DNA of 64,000 nucleotides from Quercus robur (Eukaryota; Streptophyta; Magnoliopsida; Fagales; Fagaceae), in NCBI RefSeq assembly GCF_932294415.1, contig NC_065543.1:42988277-43052276 (forward strand), read 5' to 3'. Both the position numbers and the translations under genes were made by a program. Positions 34,598 to 46,626 of this stretch are shown one piece after another (position 1 is the stretch's first letter; the number at the start of each line of letters is the position of its first letter). Under the pieces are notes generated by a model. The model ran no database searches and was not told the DNA's origin. It saw only the letters and a list, made by a program, of their open reading frames with translations.

Positions 34598-35254
34598 TTA
34601 CCTTGCTTGAAACTGGTTTTGTGAAGGGAATAAGGACACAGCTTGGAGTACTAATCGACCATTGTCTCGATGAGGCTCCAACTCCATGCGAGACAGCGAA
34701 GGAAGAGGTGGTGGGAACGATCTTGATCTAGGCTTCGATAATTTCTTACTAGAACAAGCATTATGGGACTGCTTTCCCATCACTATACAGTCTCTACTTT
34801 CTTCCTTATTCTCAAAAGTTCCACACACCTTCTCATCTTGCTCTTGTTGTTGTTTCACAGTCTCCATAGGAGGGTACGATGAGAACCTGTAAGAGCCAGT
34901 CTCAGATAGCTCTAGGTCAATATTACAAGTACGTGAAATATCAGGAAGTGGGTCGCTCTCCGATCCCAGAGTTTCTGTACATAGTTGGAGACTCTTGTGG
35001 TTCATGGAGATCACTGATCTCTTAAGAGGTGGAAGTATATTACAAGTACGTGAAATATCAGGAAGTGGGTCGCTCTCCGATCCCAGAGTTTCTGTACATA
35101 GTTGGAGACTCTTGTGGTTCATGGAGATCACTGATCTCTTAAGAGGTGGAAGTGGTTTGGGTGCACCCTCTTTGTCTTTGGCCATTTCGGACATCATTAT
35201 GCTCCATAAATCGAATTGTAATGCTTCTTCTTTTCTTCTTGAATTGAGCTCCAT
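34598..35254 (-). CDS. FANTASTIC FOUR-like (FAF) protein, copy A
   Basis: A 218-residue frame starting MELNSRRKEEALQFDLWSIM. The conserved part is near the C-terminus: RSRSFPPPLPSLSRMELEPH...NGRLVLQAV, the FAF-domain signature. FAF proteins are plant-specific and modulate shoot meristem size through the WUS/CLV system. The frame ends FQAR* (TAA) where family members usually continue with another NGRLRL-type strand, so the domain is short at its end. A 117-bp exact tandem duplication (34924-35040 and 35041-35157) doubles a 39-residue unit (LPPLKRSVISMNHKSLQLCT...). The paralogue at 45748-47430 has only one unit. Function is plausible but not assured. Confidence 0.75.
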   Translation of the reverse strand: MELNSRRKEEALQFDLWSIMMSEMAKDKEGAPKPLPPLKRSVISMNHKSLQLCTETLGSESDPLPDISRTCNILPPLKRSVISMNHKSLQLCTETLGSESDPLPDISRTCNIDLELSETGSYRFSSYPPMETVKQQQEQDEKVCGTFENKEESRDCIVMGKQSHNACSSKKLSKPRSRSFPPPLPSLSRMELEPHRDNGRLVLQAVSLFPSQNQFQAR

Positions 35255-35710
35255 ATCTCTACTTTCTCTTCACAATTCTGACGAAGAAGATGATGAATAA
35301 ATCTGCTATAAAGAGACCGAAAGTTCTTTTACATAGGAGAGAAAAGAACCACTTTTTGAGTCACCTCAGTGAAAAGCGAAAGAGCAATAAAAACGTGATT
35401 TTAGACAAACAAAGCTAAACGCACATAATACTATACCACCATACTTTTCATGGGCTCATAGTTATTCTTGATTCTTTACAATTTTTTTATCTCTGCAAAT
35501 TTTTTTGACCTATGGTAGCACTACTGCCCTTGAATTTCACGCCATTGTTACAGCCTTTTTGAATTTTGTAATCACACTTTTCATAGGCTCATAGTGAGGC
35601 CCCCATGACGTCGCCATATATGCATGATCCAACTACCCCATGGCCATAATCTCACCTAACCAATTGTACATATGCTGATTGCTGATATGCAAATAGGCAC
35701 AGTGCACTGC

Positions 35711-37427
35711 GAGAAATTTTTGGGACCTCCTGGAGGACCACTGATGTGGTCCTTCCAGGTCCCAACACTCAATTAAAAAATGCCATCTAGCCATTTTTTC
35801 TTACTCAGTTCCACGTCACTATTGATGCCATTAACTTAACTATGGTTAGAAAATCAAATTGAGGTTAAAAACTCAGCTCTACTTACCCACAGCCGGAGTT
35901 AACCCAAAATCAACTAAACAAATCAAAAATTTTTCTCAAACACAACTCTATCTGCCTCTTTCTCAAAATCAAATGCTTAGAATCTTCAAATGTCTAAGGC
36001 GGCGAAATTCAGTGAGAAGGGCCAATCATTGGCCCTAACATCACAATCTTCCACCTCTTCTTCTATTACAAAAACCGTCTGCTTTCGTGCAATTTGTAAA
36101 TCTCATCAATCGTATTGGTTTGTGGTTAATATTTCCTTCGAAGCTGAAGAAGAGTTGGAGAGCAGGACAAAGGGAAGAGACCCAGATGAAGAAGACTTGA
36201 TGGCTCGCTTCTGTGGACGTCGTCATCACCACTTCGATGGCATGACTTATGGTAAGTTCCCAACCCTTGAACATGATATCCAACCTTGCTGAAAACACTC
36301 TGTGATTATGCGGGAGATGCGGAGCCCAGATGGGTGGCCCGTTGGATTTGTGTAGCAGAACCGGGAAATGTCCTCAGAAACCATCACCGGTGGCAACAAC
36401 AACCGCGATCCAGAGCTTCACGAATTTCTTGTGACGAGTCCAGAGTTGTGAGGACCCGGTAATGCTGAATACGATGAGTTTCAGTGACAACTCCTCTTCT
36501 TTGTCCTTCTTTTCCGTTTTGGAAAGGATGGAGATGTCGAAAATGTCTTGAAGGACCACTGATGAGATGAAGGCATACAAGTGTTTTAAGTTCTTTTCAA
36601 TTTTTAATGGGAGGAAGATTATGATTGTGAGTCATTTAGTTGCTGGGTTCCATGATTTTTGCATTTGAACATTGTTGTTGATGTTGCAAAGATTGATGTC
36701 CCAAAGTTTTAAATAAAGATTGTATTAGTGGTATTTGGTTGTGGGCAAGATTGTACTAGTGGTATTTGGTTGTAGGCTTGCTGCTAATTTGGAGAAATAG
36801 GTTCTGATGTGAATTGTTTATGTGGTTTTGGTATAGTTGTTCTAATGTGAATTGTAGCTTTTAGTTATTGTATTTGCAAATAATTTTTGTATTTATAGAT
36901 GAGGTTCATCTTTTTGTTTTGGTGTTTGGATCTCATTGTAAATTTTATTCATTTTGACAATAAAATTTCTCATTTTGTAGACTATTAGTGATGTTTTTTT
37001 GAGAGAAATTTTAGAAATTTTATTGACATAGAGCTATTGTATTACAAAAACTTTGGCCATGAGCATCTTGGGTAGCACATGAAGGCCACAACAAGTTACA
37101 TTACAACCCAATGTTACATTTGCTAGGGCCAAAACAATGAAAGAAAAAATAGAGCCCAGTTTTGGGACCTAGGTAGCGAGCAGATGGGTTGAGAAACAAA
37201 AAAACCAGCACTTTTTTTTTTATAGTCAAATGGTAGCTGGATCTTTAGTTACATTCTCCCATTTTTTTGCATCCTAGTTTGGTTTATTGAAGGATGAGCA
37301 AAGGAAAAAAACAACCCAATTGTACGTCCTAGAATATCTACCAGCTGCAGCAACATCTCCAATACATTTCCAGAAAAATAAAAAATTTTAGACCATGTTT
37401 TCAGCTGGGTTTGCCCAATATCTTCTT

Positions 37428-37492
<65 letters not shown>

Positions 37493-37725
37493 GTGTTTGA
37501 GAAATTTTTTGAATCTATTTAGTTGATTTTGGGTTAAATCTGGCTGTGGGTAAGTAGAGCTGAGTTTTTAACCTTAGTTTGATTTTCTAACCATAGTTAA
37601 GTTAATGATATCGGTGATGATGTGGAGCTGAGTAAGAAAAGATGGTTAGGTGACGTTTTTTAATTGGGTGTTGGGACCTGGGAGGACCACATCAGTGGTC
37701 CTCCTGGAGGTTCCAATAATTTCTC
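35711..37725. mobile_element. Mutator-like foldback element 2 with perfect 9-bp target duplication
   Basis: gtgcactgc flanks both ends (35702-35710, 37726-37734). Arms of about 240 bp pair from gagaaatttttgggacctcc... to ...ggaggttccaataatttctc, through ggaccactgatgtggtcctt and the tcaactaaacaaatcaaaa region. Block B has the unoccupied site as gtacactgc (about 49792-49800). The interior includes a (GA)n of about 60 bp at 37432-37489 and an open frame at 35990-36292. A 9-bp duplication with long TIRs is characteristic of Mutator; no transposase is present. Confidence 0.93.
35990..36292 (+). CDS. Hypothetical 100-codon frame inside foldback element 2
   Basis: MSKAAKFSEKGQSLALTSQS...ISFEAEEELESRTKGRDPDE. 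Composition is protein-like (balanced, not simple repeat) and GC is higher than its surroundings. I do not recognise a domain. It could be a captured host exon (Pack-MULE) or chance. No support beyond the open frame. Confidence 0.2.
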   Translation: MSKAAKFSEKGQSLALTSQSSTSSSITKTVCFRAICKSHQSYWFVVNISFEAEEELESRTKGRDPDEEDLMARFCGRRHHHFDGMTYGKFPTLEHDIQPC

Positions 37726-38384
37726 GTGCACTGCTTCAAAATCTTCACCTAACTTGGCATCAGACATAGATAGGAGGGACGAAGTGCAAAGCATACAGTT
37801 ACGCATACAGACATCACAAAAAAAATGATGTTTGGGCTCATACACGACTTTCACCTGGCTCTACATGCTTATGTTCAAAAAGGATAATGATCGTCACCAT
37901 TTGTTTTGAAGCGGACAAAGTCAATTTCATGATAAAAATATGATAGTTGACATATTTACAAATGGATTTTTATTTATTTATTTATATATATTTTTAACAA
38001 AAAGTAAAGATGATTACAGTATCTCATCTTTTGGAATAAGTTGTAATTTTTTATTTATTCAGGTCCTTTGCTTTGGAGTAACATTTTCACATTTTCAGAT
38101 ATTTGGGCCTTGAGGGCAGCTGAAAAGGTGATAAGGTGTACAGATAAGCACATACTAAAATATTTTACCAAATAAATTAAGCAATATAACGCTAGTTAAT
38201 GTTGTGCCATATGACTTATTTTTTCAAATTATTCAATGTTCTTAAAGCCTCAATTTTTTTTCTTAATATAACTTATTTTTTTAAACTAAATAAGCATTTT
38301 TAGGGGATTAAACTAAATAAGCTTATAAATTTAAGGAAATTTAAAAACACCATGCATTATAAGAATTATATTATATATTTTTTT

Positions 38385-39226
38385 GAAACCGGAACCAATA
38401 TCATTAATTTAGAAAAGAAGAATCCAAATACAAAGCATCCACAGCAGGTGGAGGATCCTCCTCCAACCAAACAATTTCATTGTCAAGTAATCTAGCAAAC
38501 CTAGCCAAAGAATGAGCAACACCATTAGCACTACGCCTAATACAATTATAAGAGATGGACCTGAAACCTGCAGCCAAACACCAGATGTCTTCGTAGATTA
38601 AGCCAAGTCGTGATAGGTCTGGTTGGGCCTGAGTAATCATCTTCATCACCAAAGCATTATCGCCTTCCAGTACTATCTCTGTAAAACCCGCATCAATGGC
38701 AAACTCAAGCGCTTTACGACACGCCATCACTTCCACCTCCTCACTGTCACGCACAGCTCCTCCTCGTACTGCTAAAGCAGCCATGACGTCACCCTTTTCA
38801 TTCCTAATCACTGCCCCATAACCTGATGCAGCACCCTCATCAAAACAAGCATCGTCGAAGTTCAGCTTGAAAAACGTTTCTGGTGGAGGCTGCCATGTCT
38901 GCTGTACTGGACCATGATTCAGGATAGGCACATGCAAAGAGTCTTGTGCAACCGTATACTCCTTTAAATAGTCAACTGCACGTTGGGCTGATCTTGAGGG
39001 ATGCTGGAAAACCCCTCCATGAATAACCGTATTCCTTTGGTGCCATATCAGCCAACAAGTAATCCAGAACAGATTCCATTCCTCCTCAGAAAGCTTCACT
39101 AGAAGACCTGTGACCAACTGCAAAAAAATCGTTCTGTGTTGTACCAGATTTCTGAAGTCTACCCAAGCTCCCAGCCCAAACATCTTGCGCCACTCCACAA
39201 CTCCAAAGAACATGCAGAATATATTA
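38385..39226 (-). mobile_element. LINE (L1-type) 3' end, 5'-truncated
   Basis: The minus-strand frame 39213-38404 gives 269 residues ending in a plant-type RNase H domain: FFKLNFDDACFDEGAASGYG, MACRKALEFAIDAGFTEIVL, EGDN and RRSANGVAHSLARFA, preceded by WLIWHQRNTVIHG from the LINE linker. After its stop comes a short A tract (plus-strand ttttttt, about 38379-38388). Only the last ~0.85 kb of a LINE is present. Block B lacks it, with the site at about 50440. Confidence 0.85.
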
Positions 39227-39499
39227 CTCCCTCCGTCCCACTTTGTTTGTCCTCTATTTCATTTTGGGATGTCCCAAAATATTGTCCTGTTTCTAAAAAT
39301 AAAAGTTATTAGTTTACTAATGTTCCTATTATACCCCTAAGCCTCATTAAGAATAACTCCTTTTAAAAAAAGCTAATAAATTTATTTAAGGGTAGTTTTG
39401 TAAATTTATACATTTTTATAAGGCAGACAAGACAATAAATGATGTTCCCTTAAAATGTTTGACTTTTCAAACAGGACAAACAAAGTGGGACGGAGGGAG
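39227..39499. mobile_element. Stowaway MITE (Tc1/mariner type)
   Basis: Perfect termini ctccctccgtcccactttgt and acaaagtgggacggagggag, flanked by TA (39225-39226 and 39500-39501). 273 bp, no coding. Inserted beside the LINE tail, apparently at its target duplication. Confidence 0.95.
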
Positions 39500-39859
39500 T
39501 ATGTTGTAAACTTACGTACAGCTAGAATAAGAAGACAAATACAAGTATACTCAAACATAATACACATGGTTGGCAAAAAAAGGGTCTCATCACACGGTTA
39601 ACATAAAAGAAAAATTACGCCATACAACATAGATGCCTAACAAAAATAACGAGAAACAATCCATTATATTTTATGGTTTAGATTAAATTTAATTTACGTA
39701 TATACAAAGGTGTACAATAACAGTTTATATATTGTTAAGTCTAGAAGATAAATTTTAAATTGAGAAATGGATGAAATAGACATGATTTGAAATGGAGAGG
39801 ATTCTATTCCAAAAATTTATGAGGTAGGTTGGATGAAGAGGACAAACGTGCTTCAAGGA

Positions 39860-40285
39860 TATTTAATCTTGGCAATCCTTAGCAAAATATGAAGACTTTA
39901 TATACATAACTTTGAATCACCCATAATTATTTTAATAGCTTTGGCAAAATTTATACTATAAATATTAGGACTGTGAAGATGGACCCTACCAAAATGAAAA
40001 GAGCATATGGTCTCAAAAAAATGTAGAAAGAATTACTCATACCATACAAACTATATCTGGTGACTTAGAAATATCTAAGTTGGTAAACGGTGGTGAATAG
40101 AGCTCCGTCCAATAATCATAAATGACTTTGAACGCGGTAAAAGACTTTGAAGGTCTCTCACCAACTCCAATAAAAGTCTCTTTGCTTTGTTGCTTTCACG
40201 TTCTACACTTTACCATTCTTGCAACAAAGAACAGTCATTCATCTTCACATTCCATTGTCTTTGCTCTTTAGTCTTTCCCAAGAAC
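39860..40285 (+). promoter_or_regulatory. Upstream region of the CC-NBS-LRR gene
   Basis: Starts where block A homology ends. AT-rich, with no gene. A 33-codon in-frame extension upstream of the chosen ATG (from 40187) exists but lacks family resemblance and is treated as leader. Confidence 0.4.
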
Positions 40286-42844
40286 ATGGCTGAATTTGGC
40301 TATGGCATCGTAGTGAAGGTCCTGGAGCTTCTCGGATCGGTTACTTTCCAAGAGATCAGCTCGGCATGGGGCATCAAAAGTGATCTGACAAAGCTTGAGC
40401 GCACTATCAAAGCCATCAAAGCCGTACTCTTGGATGTTGAGGAGAAGCAAGCCAGTGACCATAGGCTGAGTATTTGGCTAGGGGAGCTCAAAGACGTTCT
40501 TAAAGATGCCGAGAATGTGCTGGACGAATTTCAGTACATAGTTCTGCAGAAGGAAGTCATGAAGAGAAACGGGAGCACTAGCAAAAAGGTGAGTAATTTC
40601 TTTTCAAGTTCTAATCCACTTGCAGTCCGTTTTGAAATGGCACATAAAATCAAAAGTATTAGGAAGAGGGTAGATGAAATTTCAGCTGAGAAAGATAAAT
40701 TCAATCTTGCTCAAGGACTTGAAGATAGAAAGTTAAATATGCAGGAAAGTAGGGACATGACGCACTCCTTTGTTCCTTCTCAGAATGTCATTGGTAGGAA
40801 TGATGACAAAATACAGATTATAGATCTTTTGATGCAGCAAGATGCTGGCAGAAATGTCAGTGTAATTCCTATAGTTGGAATTGGAGGTTTGGGAAAAACC
40901 ACACTTGCCAAGTTAGTGTATAACAATGAACTGGTAGAAAGACATTTTCAATTGAGAATGTGGGTATGTGTGTCTGAGGATTTTAATGTTACATGGTTGA
41001 TAAAAGAAATCCTTAAATCTGCACTTGTTACAATTGATGAGAATTTGAGTCTAGATCAGTTGCAAATTCAATTAAGAGGACTTTTAAAAGATAAGAAATT
41101 TCTACTTGTCTTGGATGATGTTTGGAATGAAGATCATAAAAAATGGATTGAGTTGGAAAATTTGTTGCTTGGTGGTTGTAATGGAAGTAAACTCTTAGTG
41201 ACAACACGGAATAGCTCTGTTGCTACTATTATGGGCACTGCTACCACATACAATCTAAAAGGTCTACCCAAAGAGGACTGTATGTCTTTGTTTGTGAAAT
41301 TGGCATTTAAGGTAGGACAAGAAAATAAATATCCAAACCTCTTAAATATTGGAAGAGAAATTGTCAAAAAATGTAAAGGGGTTCCATTGGCAGTGAGTAC
41401 TTTAGCTGGCCTACTTTATTCAAAAGTTGATGAACATGAGTGGAAATCTATTAGAGATAATGAGATATGGAATTTAGAACAAAAGGAAGGTGATATCTTA
41501 CCCACATTGAAGCTCAGTTACAATCAGTTGCCATTTCACTTAAAGCAATGCTTTGCATATTGTTCTGTTTTTCCAAAAGATTTTGAATTCAAAAGCCTTT
41601 GCTTGATTCAATTTTGGATGGCATATGGAATTCTTCAATCACCTAAGGATGAAAATGTAGAGTTGGAAGATGTTGGTGACTTGTATATCAAAGAGCTGTT
41701 GTCAAGATCTTTCTTTCAAGATTTTGGTCAAAGAGACTTTATGCCCATTTATACCTTTAAAATGCATGATTTAGTCCATGATCTTGCACTCTCAATTGCC
41801 AGAGGTGAGTGTTCGGTAGTGACCAAGAAGTCTACTCTTGCAGCAGAAGTTTGTCATCTGTCATTTTTGGAGAATGGATAAAAAGTTACAACACAATTAG
41901 AGAAGTTGAGCAAAGTCCAGACTATTATTTTCAAAACAGAGCAATTTGCGTCCTTACTTGAAGCATGTATTGCAAGATTTAAGTACTTGCGGGTGCTTGA
42001 TCTGCTTGATTCATCCTTTGAGGTGTTGCCAAGTTCCATCGGAAGTTTGAAACATTTGAGATATCTTGACCTATCAAATAATTGCATAATCAATCAACTT
42101 CCAGATTCCATTTGCAACCTACATAGTTTGCAAACTTTGGGGCTTGGTAATTGCAGCAATCTTAAACGGTTGCCCAAAGGTATAAGCGACATAATCAGTC
42201 TTAGGGTTTTGAGTGTTACAACAAAGCATACCTGCTTGTCGGAGAAGGCAGTGGGTTTCTTGGATTCTCTTCGATCTTTGTGGATAATTGAATGTGAGAA
42301 TCTAAAATGTTTGTTTGAAGGGATGGAGGGGCGCCTCACCAATCTTCGAACATTGGTTGTTGTACAATGTCCAAGGTTGCCCTCTTTGTCACTTAGTATC
42401 AAACACCTAACTGCCCTAGAGAACCTAATAATTGGGGATTGTGAAAAGCTTAGTTTGACGGATAAAGAAAAGAATCAAGATCTCAAGTTAAGCATCCGAT
42501 CATTGATGATTGAGAAGTTACCTAAGTTGGAGATTTTGCCCCAGTGGCTCCAAGCATCTGCCAACACTTTACAGCACCTACAGATTGAAGATTGTTGTAA
42601 TTTCACTGCTTTTCCTGAGTGGCTGCCACATCTAAAATCACTTCAAACACTTAGAATTAAACGTTGCCATATGTTCTCATCACTCCTGGACGGGATGCAA
42701 GATCTCATTGCACTAAGAGAATTTCAGATTTGGAGATGTCCTAAGTTGAGTAGAAAGTGCATAGAAGATGTTAGGCACAAGATTGCTCATGTACCAAACA
42801 TTGATTTCGATGAGTTTTTCTATGAGGATTTTGGAATTTCATAA
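40286..42844 (+). pseudogene. CC-NBS-LRR disease-resistance gene with one internal stop
   Basis: The ATG at 40286 begins MAEFGYGIVVKVLELLGSVT. The Rx-type coiled coil has an EDVID-like LKDAENVLDEF (72-82). NB-ARC motifs are all present: P-loop GIGGLGKTT (198-206), kinase-2 LLVLDDVW (273-280), RNBS-B GSKLLVTTR, GLPL-type GVPLA (365-369), CFAYCSVFPKDFEF, and MHD at 493-495. A TAA at 41879-41881 (codon 532) ends the frame, which continues unchanged as KVTTQLEKLSKVQ and through leucine-rich repeats (LRVLDL, LRYLDLSNN, LQTLGLGNCSNLKRLPKGI) to 42844. CAA to TAA is the simplest reading. Intact, it would be an 852-residue intracellular immune receptor of the RGA type. As is, it could give a 531-residue CC-NB-ARC protein; truncated NLRs are sometimes functional. 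The LRR is short for the class. Confidence 0.9.
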
Positions 42845-43764
42845 GAGAGAGATGACGACATCAGCTTATATTTACAAGGAGAAGATGATGAGGTAAAGGC
42901 ATATATGTCTTCTTGTTATTTTTGTACTATTATAGTCTCTATCTCTACTCTCTTTACTGATTTAAATTAATCCTAAAGTTGGTTAATGAACCCAAACTCC
43001 CTTTTTCTTTTTTCTTTTTTTCCTTTTTTTTTTTTAATAAAAAAAAGTCAAAGCCCTCTTTGTCCAAATTAGATTTAAAGTAAATTAAAAACAAAAATAT
43101 CTTTTTGCATGCATGAAATTGAATTTCCAAAAGTAAAGTGGTCTTCTAAATCTTAATTTTTTGTCCACCCCTTCGGACCTTCCCCAGCAAAAGAAGAAGG
43201 GGAAAAAAAAAAAAACACACACACACACACAAGGAAAAAGTAGAGAAGAAGAGATTTATCCTATTTAATTAATTGAGGAATTTTATCTTGTTTGTGTAAC
43301 ATTGTGTTTCTAAGCAAGGTATTGGCACCCAAAAACTTGAATGAACATAATAGTTTTTATTTATTTATTTATTTATCTTTTGTAAATACATTTTTCCTAG
43401 TAGTATTTACTTCTTATATACTATATATTGCAAATTTCATTTCAGGAGTTCAACACAAGTTACAATCAATAGATTCTAAATGTTGCTCAATTCAAAGTCA
43501 CATGTTCCTTCCGTAATTCGTAAGCATTTCTTCATTGCAATTTGTAGTACAATATGTAAATAGATAAATATTTCTGTTGTTTAATTTAATAGTAAGTGAT
43601 GTAAATAAATAAATGTTTATATTATTGTAATTTGTGGTAAATGATGTCAATAAATAAACATATATGTCATTTTAATTCAAAGTAAGAGATGTAAATAAAT
43701 AAGAAGTGATGTGTATACTCTCCTTGGCTACATTCTTGTGTATAAAGTTAAGAGATCCATGTAT
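42845..43764. other. 3' flank of the CC-NBS-LRR gene
   Basis: gatgag|gtaaag at about 42887-42892 looks like a splice donor in the 3' UTR, as in many RGA-type genes. The rest has T-rich runs, (CA)n at 43215-43230 and ATTT repeats at 43358-43376 and 43590-43700. No gene. Confidence 0.45.
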
Positions 43765-44361
43765 TTGTGTGTGCAAACATTCGTTCTTATATTCATATTT
43801 TATGATTCTTCTTCATAAGCACGAAGCACCATGTGTAATAACATGCTTAATTAATTAGAATATTTGGTGTGTAATTGCCATTGAAGGGAATGATATTTGT
43901 ATTTGGAATTATAAAGTTTCATTTCCATATAAAGCTCCTTCTAACTTAAACCAAAATTATAAATGATACATCAATATCAATATATTACTAAAAGCTAAAG
44001 TGTAGCGTTTAATGTGGCTGCTCTTACGTTTCGCAACATCAACTACCACATCATTCTTTTTTTTTTTAAATATAATTTGTCCTACAATTTTTAAATGGTT
44101 TTTACAATTTTCAGCCCTATAAATGCAGCCCATTACTTATTTATTTACTTCTACTATCATCTTATAATAAATCCAGCCCATTACTTATTTATTTACTTCT
44201 ACTATCACCCTATAATAAATTTGTATAATTAATCCAGTTCACCTTTTATTTATTTAGTTCCACTATCAAGCCCAACCCAAAGCCTTTTCAGTTCAGCTTA
44301 AAGGAAAAAAAATTAAATAAAAAATGTTGAAGCCTTTAGGGTATTGTGTCTGCCTTTTCAA

Positions 44362-44401
<40 letters not shown>

Positions 44402-45708
44402 AACAACAACAACAACAACAACACATTGAAGTCTTCAGGGTTTTGCGTGACCAAATAGAATTGTGAGCAGACAGAGAGTTTGAAGATTGAAGCTTAAAGA
44501 AGAAAAAAAAAAATTGAAGCCTTCAGGAATTGCGTGAGAAAACAGAGAGTTTGAAAACTACCCACCTTCTTACTCTACCGTTTCGCAATAACGACTACCT
44601 ATCTGATTTCCTTCCTTCCTTTCTTTCCACATGGTGTATAAGTATTGACCGAACTTCCTGCTTCGGTTGAGGTATCTCTACATCTCAATTCTTTTTTGCC
44701 CCATTATTTTGCTTTATGGTCCAAGAAAGAAGTAGTTCGTAGACTCGGAGCTGTCACGTGGTTGTGGTAGTAAGTTTACTACTCGAGGTAGTAAAAGGAT
44801 GTTAGTGATTTAAGTCACTATTGTGTAAACTTTAATTTTTTCATAGTGAATTCGTTTTACCTTGAGAATAGTTAAGTTAAATCCTCCCCAGGTTTTTTAC
44901 CGGTTTAGTTTTCCTGGGTTATCATATCGTTGTGTTCTTTATTTTCCGCACTTTCAATGATATGATTTATCTGTGTTAACCTAGAACTGCATAATTTACT
45001 CAAGTTAATCACTTGGCTAAATAACTAGGTTAATTTGATTGTGTTTTTAAGGAGTCTAAAAACGTACAAGTTACAACCTCTTAATATTGACCAAATGATC
45101 TTAATATTGACATTATTATTATTTTAATTGGATACTGACTCTTGGATAGTTAAATTCTAATTCTTAGAAATTCGATCCCAAATTTTAGTGGGATATCAGA
45201 GGATTTTATTATATAATTGGCTGTTTCATGCTATCCCCTCAAACTATTTTCCAATAATTTTTGTGGGATTGCATTTATGTTCTTCAATTTTGATATGGAC
45301 AATATTGGAGTGAATTCCAACAATATAAAATTCAATAATTAACATGATAGTAGTGGAGATTAAAGTAATTATTGTTGAGAAATCAAAGTTTTTTTTGACT
45401 CCTTTGGCTTAAGAAGGATTTGGAAAATGACACTCATTATTCCCAAACATGATAACCAGTTGCCTATAATCATTAGTGTGTCATTTTTCTCTAAGTATTC
45501 TTAATATATTATTTATAATTTTGGTTTAAGTTAGAAGGAGCTTTTGATGGAAATGAAAATTTATAATTCCAAATACTAATGCCACTCCTTTCAATACAAA
45601 TTATAGTCCATATTTTCTAATTAATTAAGCATATTAATATACACAGTGTTTATTGATTACAAAAAAGAATCATAAAACATGAATATAAGAATATATGCTT
45701 GCACATAC
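43765..45708. repeat. Large inverted repeat, arms about 43765-43980 and 45500-45708
   Basis: Left arm segments atattcatattttatgattctt, atgcttaattaattagaata, ggaattataaagtttcattt and gctccttctaacttaaacca recur in reverse order and complement at 45540-45700. The arms are about 80% alike by eye with small gaps. The centre (43980-45500) holds A(36) plus (CAA)n at about 44365-44422 and two copies of ccagcccattacttatttat. The right arm stops where block B begins. Confidence 0.75.
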
Positions 45709-46225
45709 CAATCACCGATTCACCGGATTACCGACTCACCGGATTACCTTGCTTGAAATTGGTTTTGTGAAGGGAATAAGGACACAGCTTGGAGTACTAA
45801 TCGACCATTGTCTCGACGAGGCTCCAACTCCATGCAAGACAATGAAGGAAGAGGTGGTGGGAACGATCTTGATCTAGGCTTCGATAAATTCTTACTAGAA
45901 CAAGCATTATGGAACAAGCATTATAGAACGATCTTCCTTATTCTCAAAAGCTCCACACACCTTCTCATCTTGCTCTTGTGGTTGCCCTTGTTGTTGTTTC
46001 ATAGTCTCCATAGGAGGGTACGATGAGAAACTGTAAGAGCCAGTCTTAGATAGCTCTAGGTCAATATTATAAGTACGTGAAATATCAGGAAGTGGGTCGC
46101 TCTCCAATCCCAGAGTTTCTGTACATAGTTGGAGACTCTTGTGGTTCATGGAGATCACTAATCTCTTAGGAGGTGGAAGTAGTTTGGGTGCACCCTCTTT
46201 GTCTTTGGCCATTTCGGACATTATT

Positions 46226-46533
46226 AGAGCAATTACATCAGCTTGTGCATAAGATTCCGTCTATTTTACACTTAAAACCTACTTTTTCTATTTTACACTA
46301 TCATTTTTACAAAGCATTCACATCAACTTATCTATTTTACAAGATATTTCAATAAAATATTCTTCTTTCTCAATTTTTTTATTATTTTTCTCAATTGCCT
46401 ACATACAATACATGCTCTCTCTGTGTCTCTCTCTCTGTCTCTCCTCTCTCTCTCTGTGCCCATTTTTTTCTGATTTGTTTCTCTCTCTATACCCATCTCT
46501 CTACGCCTCTCAATATCCATTTCTGAACAGATC

Positions 46534-46626
<93 letters not shown>

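Larger units (their letters stand above)
34578..39859. repeat. Segmental duplication block A (direct copy of block B)
   Basis: Collinear with 45710-50786 once four insertions are removed. Shared segments include the FAF gene and its leader (34598-35330), gtgaggccyycatgacrtcg to the start of the foldback (35590-35700), the region after it (37735-38380), and gttgtaaacttacg to gaggacaaacrtgcttcaagg (39503-39859). Insertions found only in A are 35711-37725, the LINE tail and the Stowaway MITE. Confidence 0.88.
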
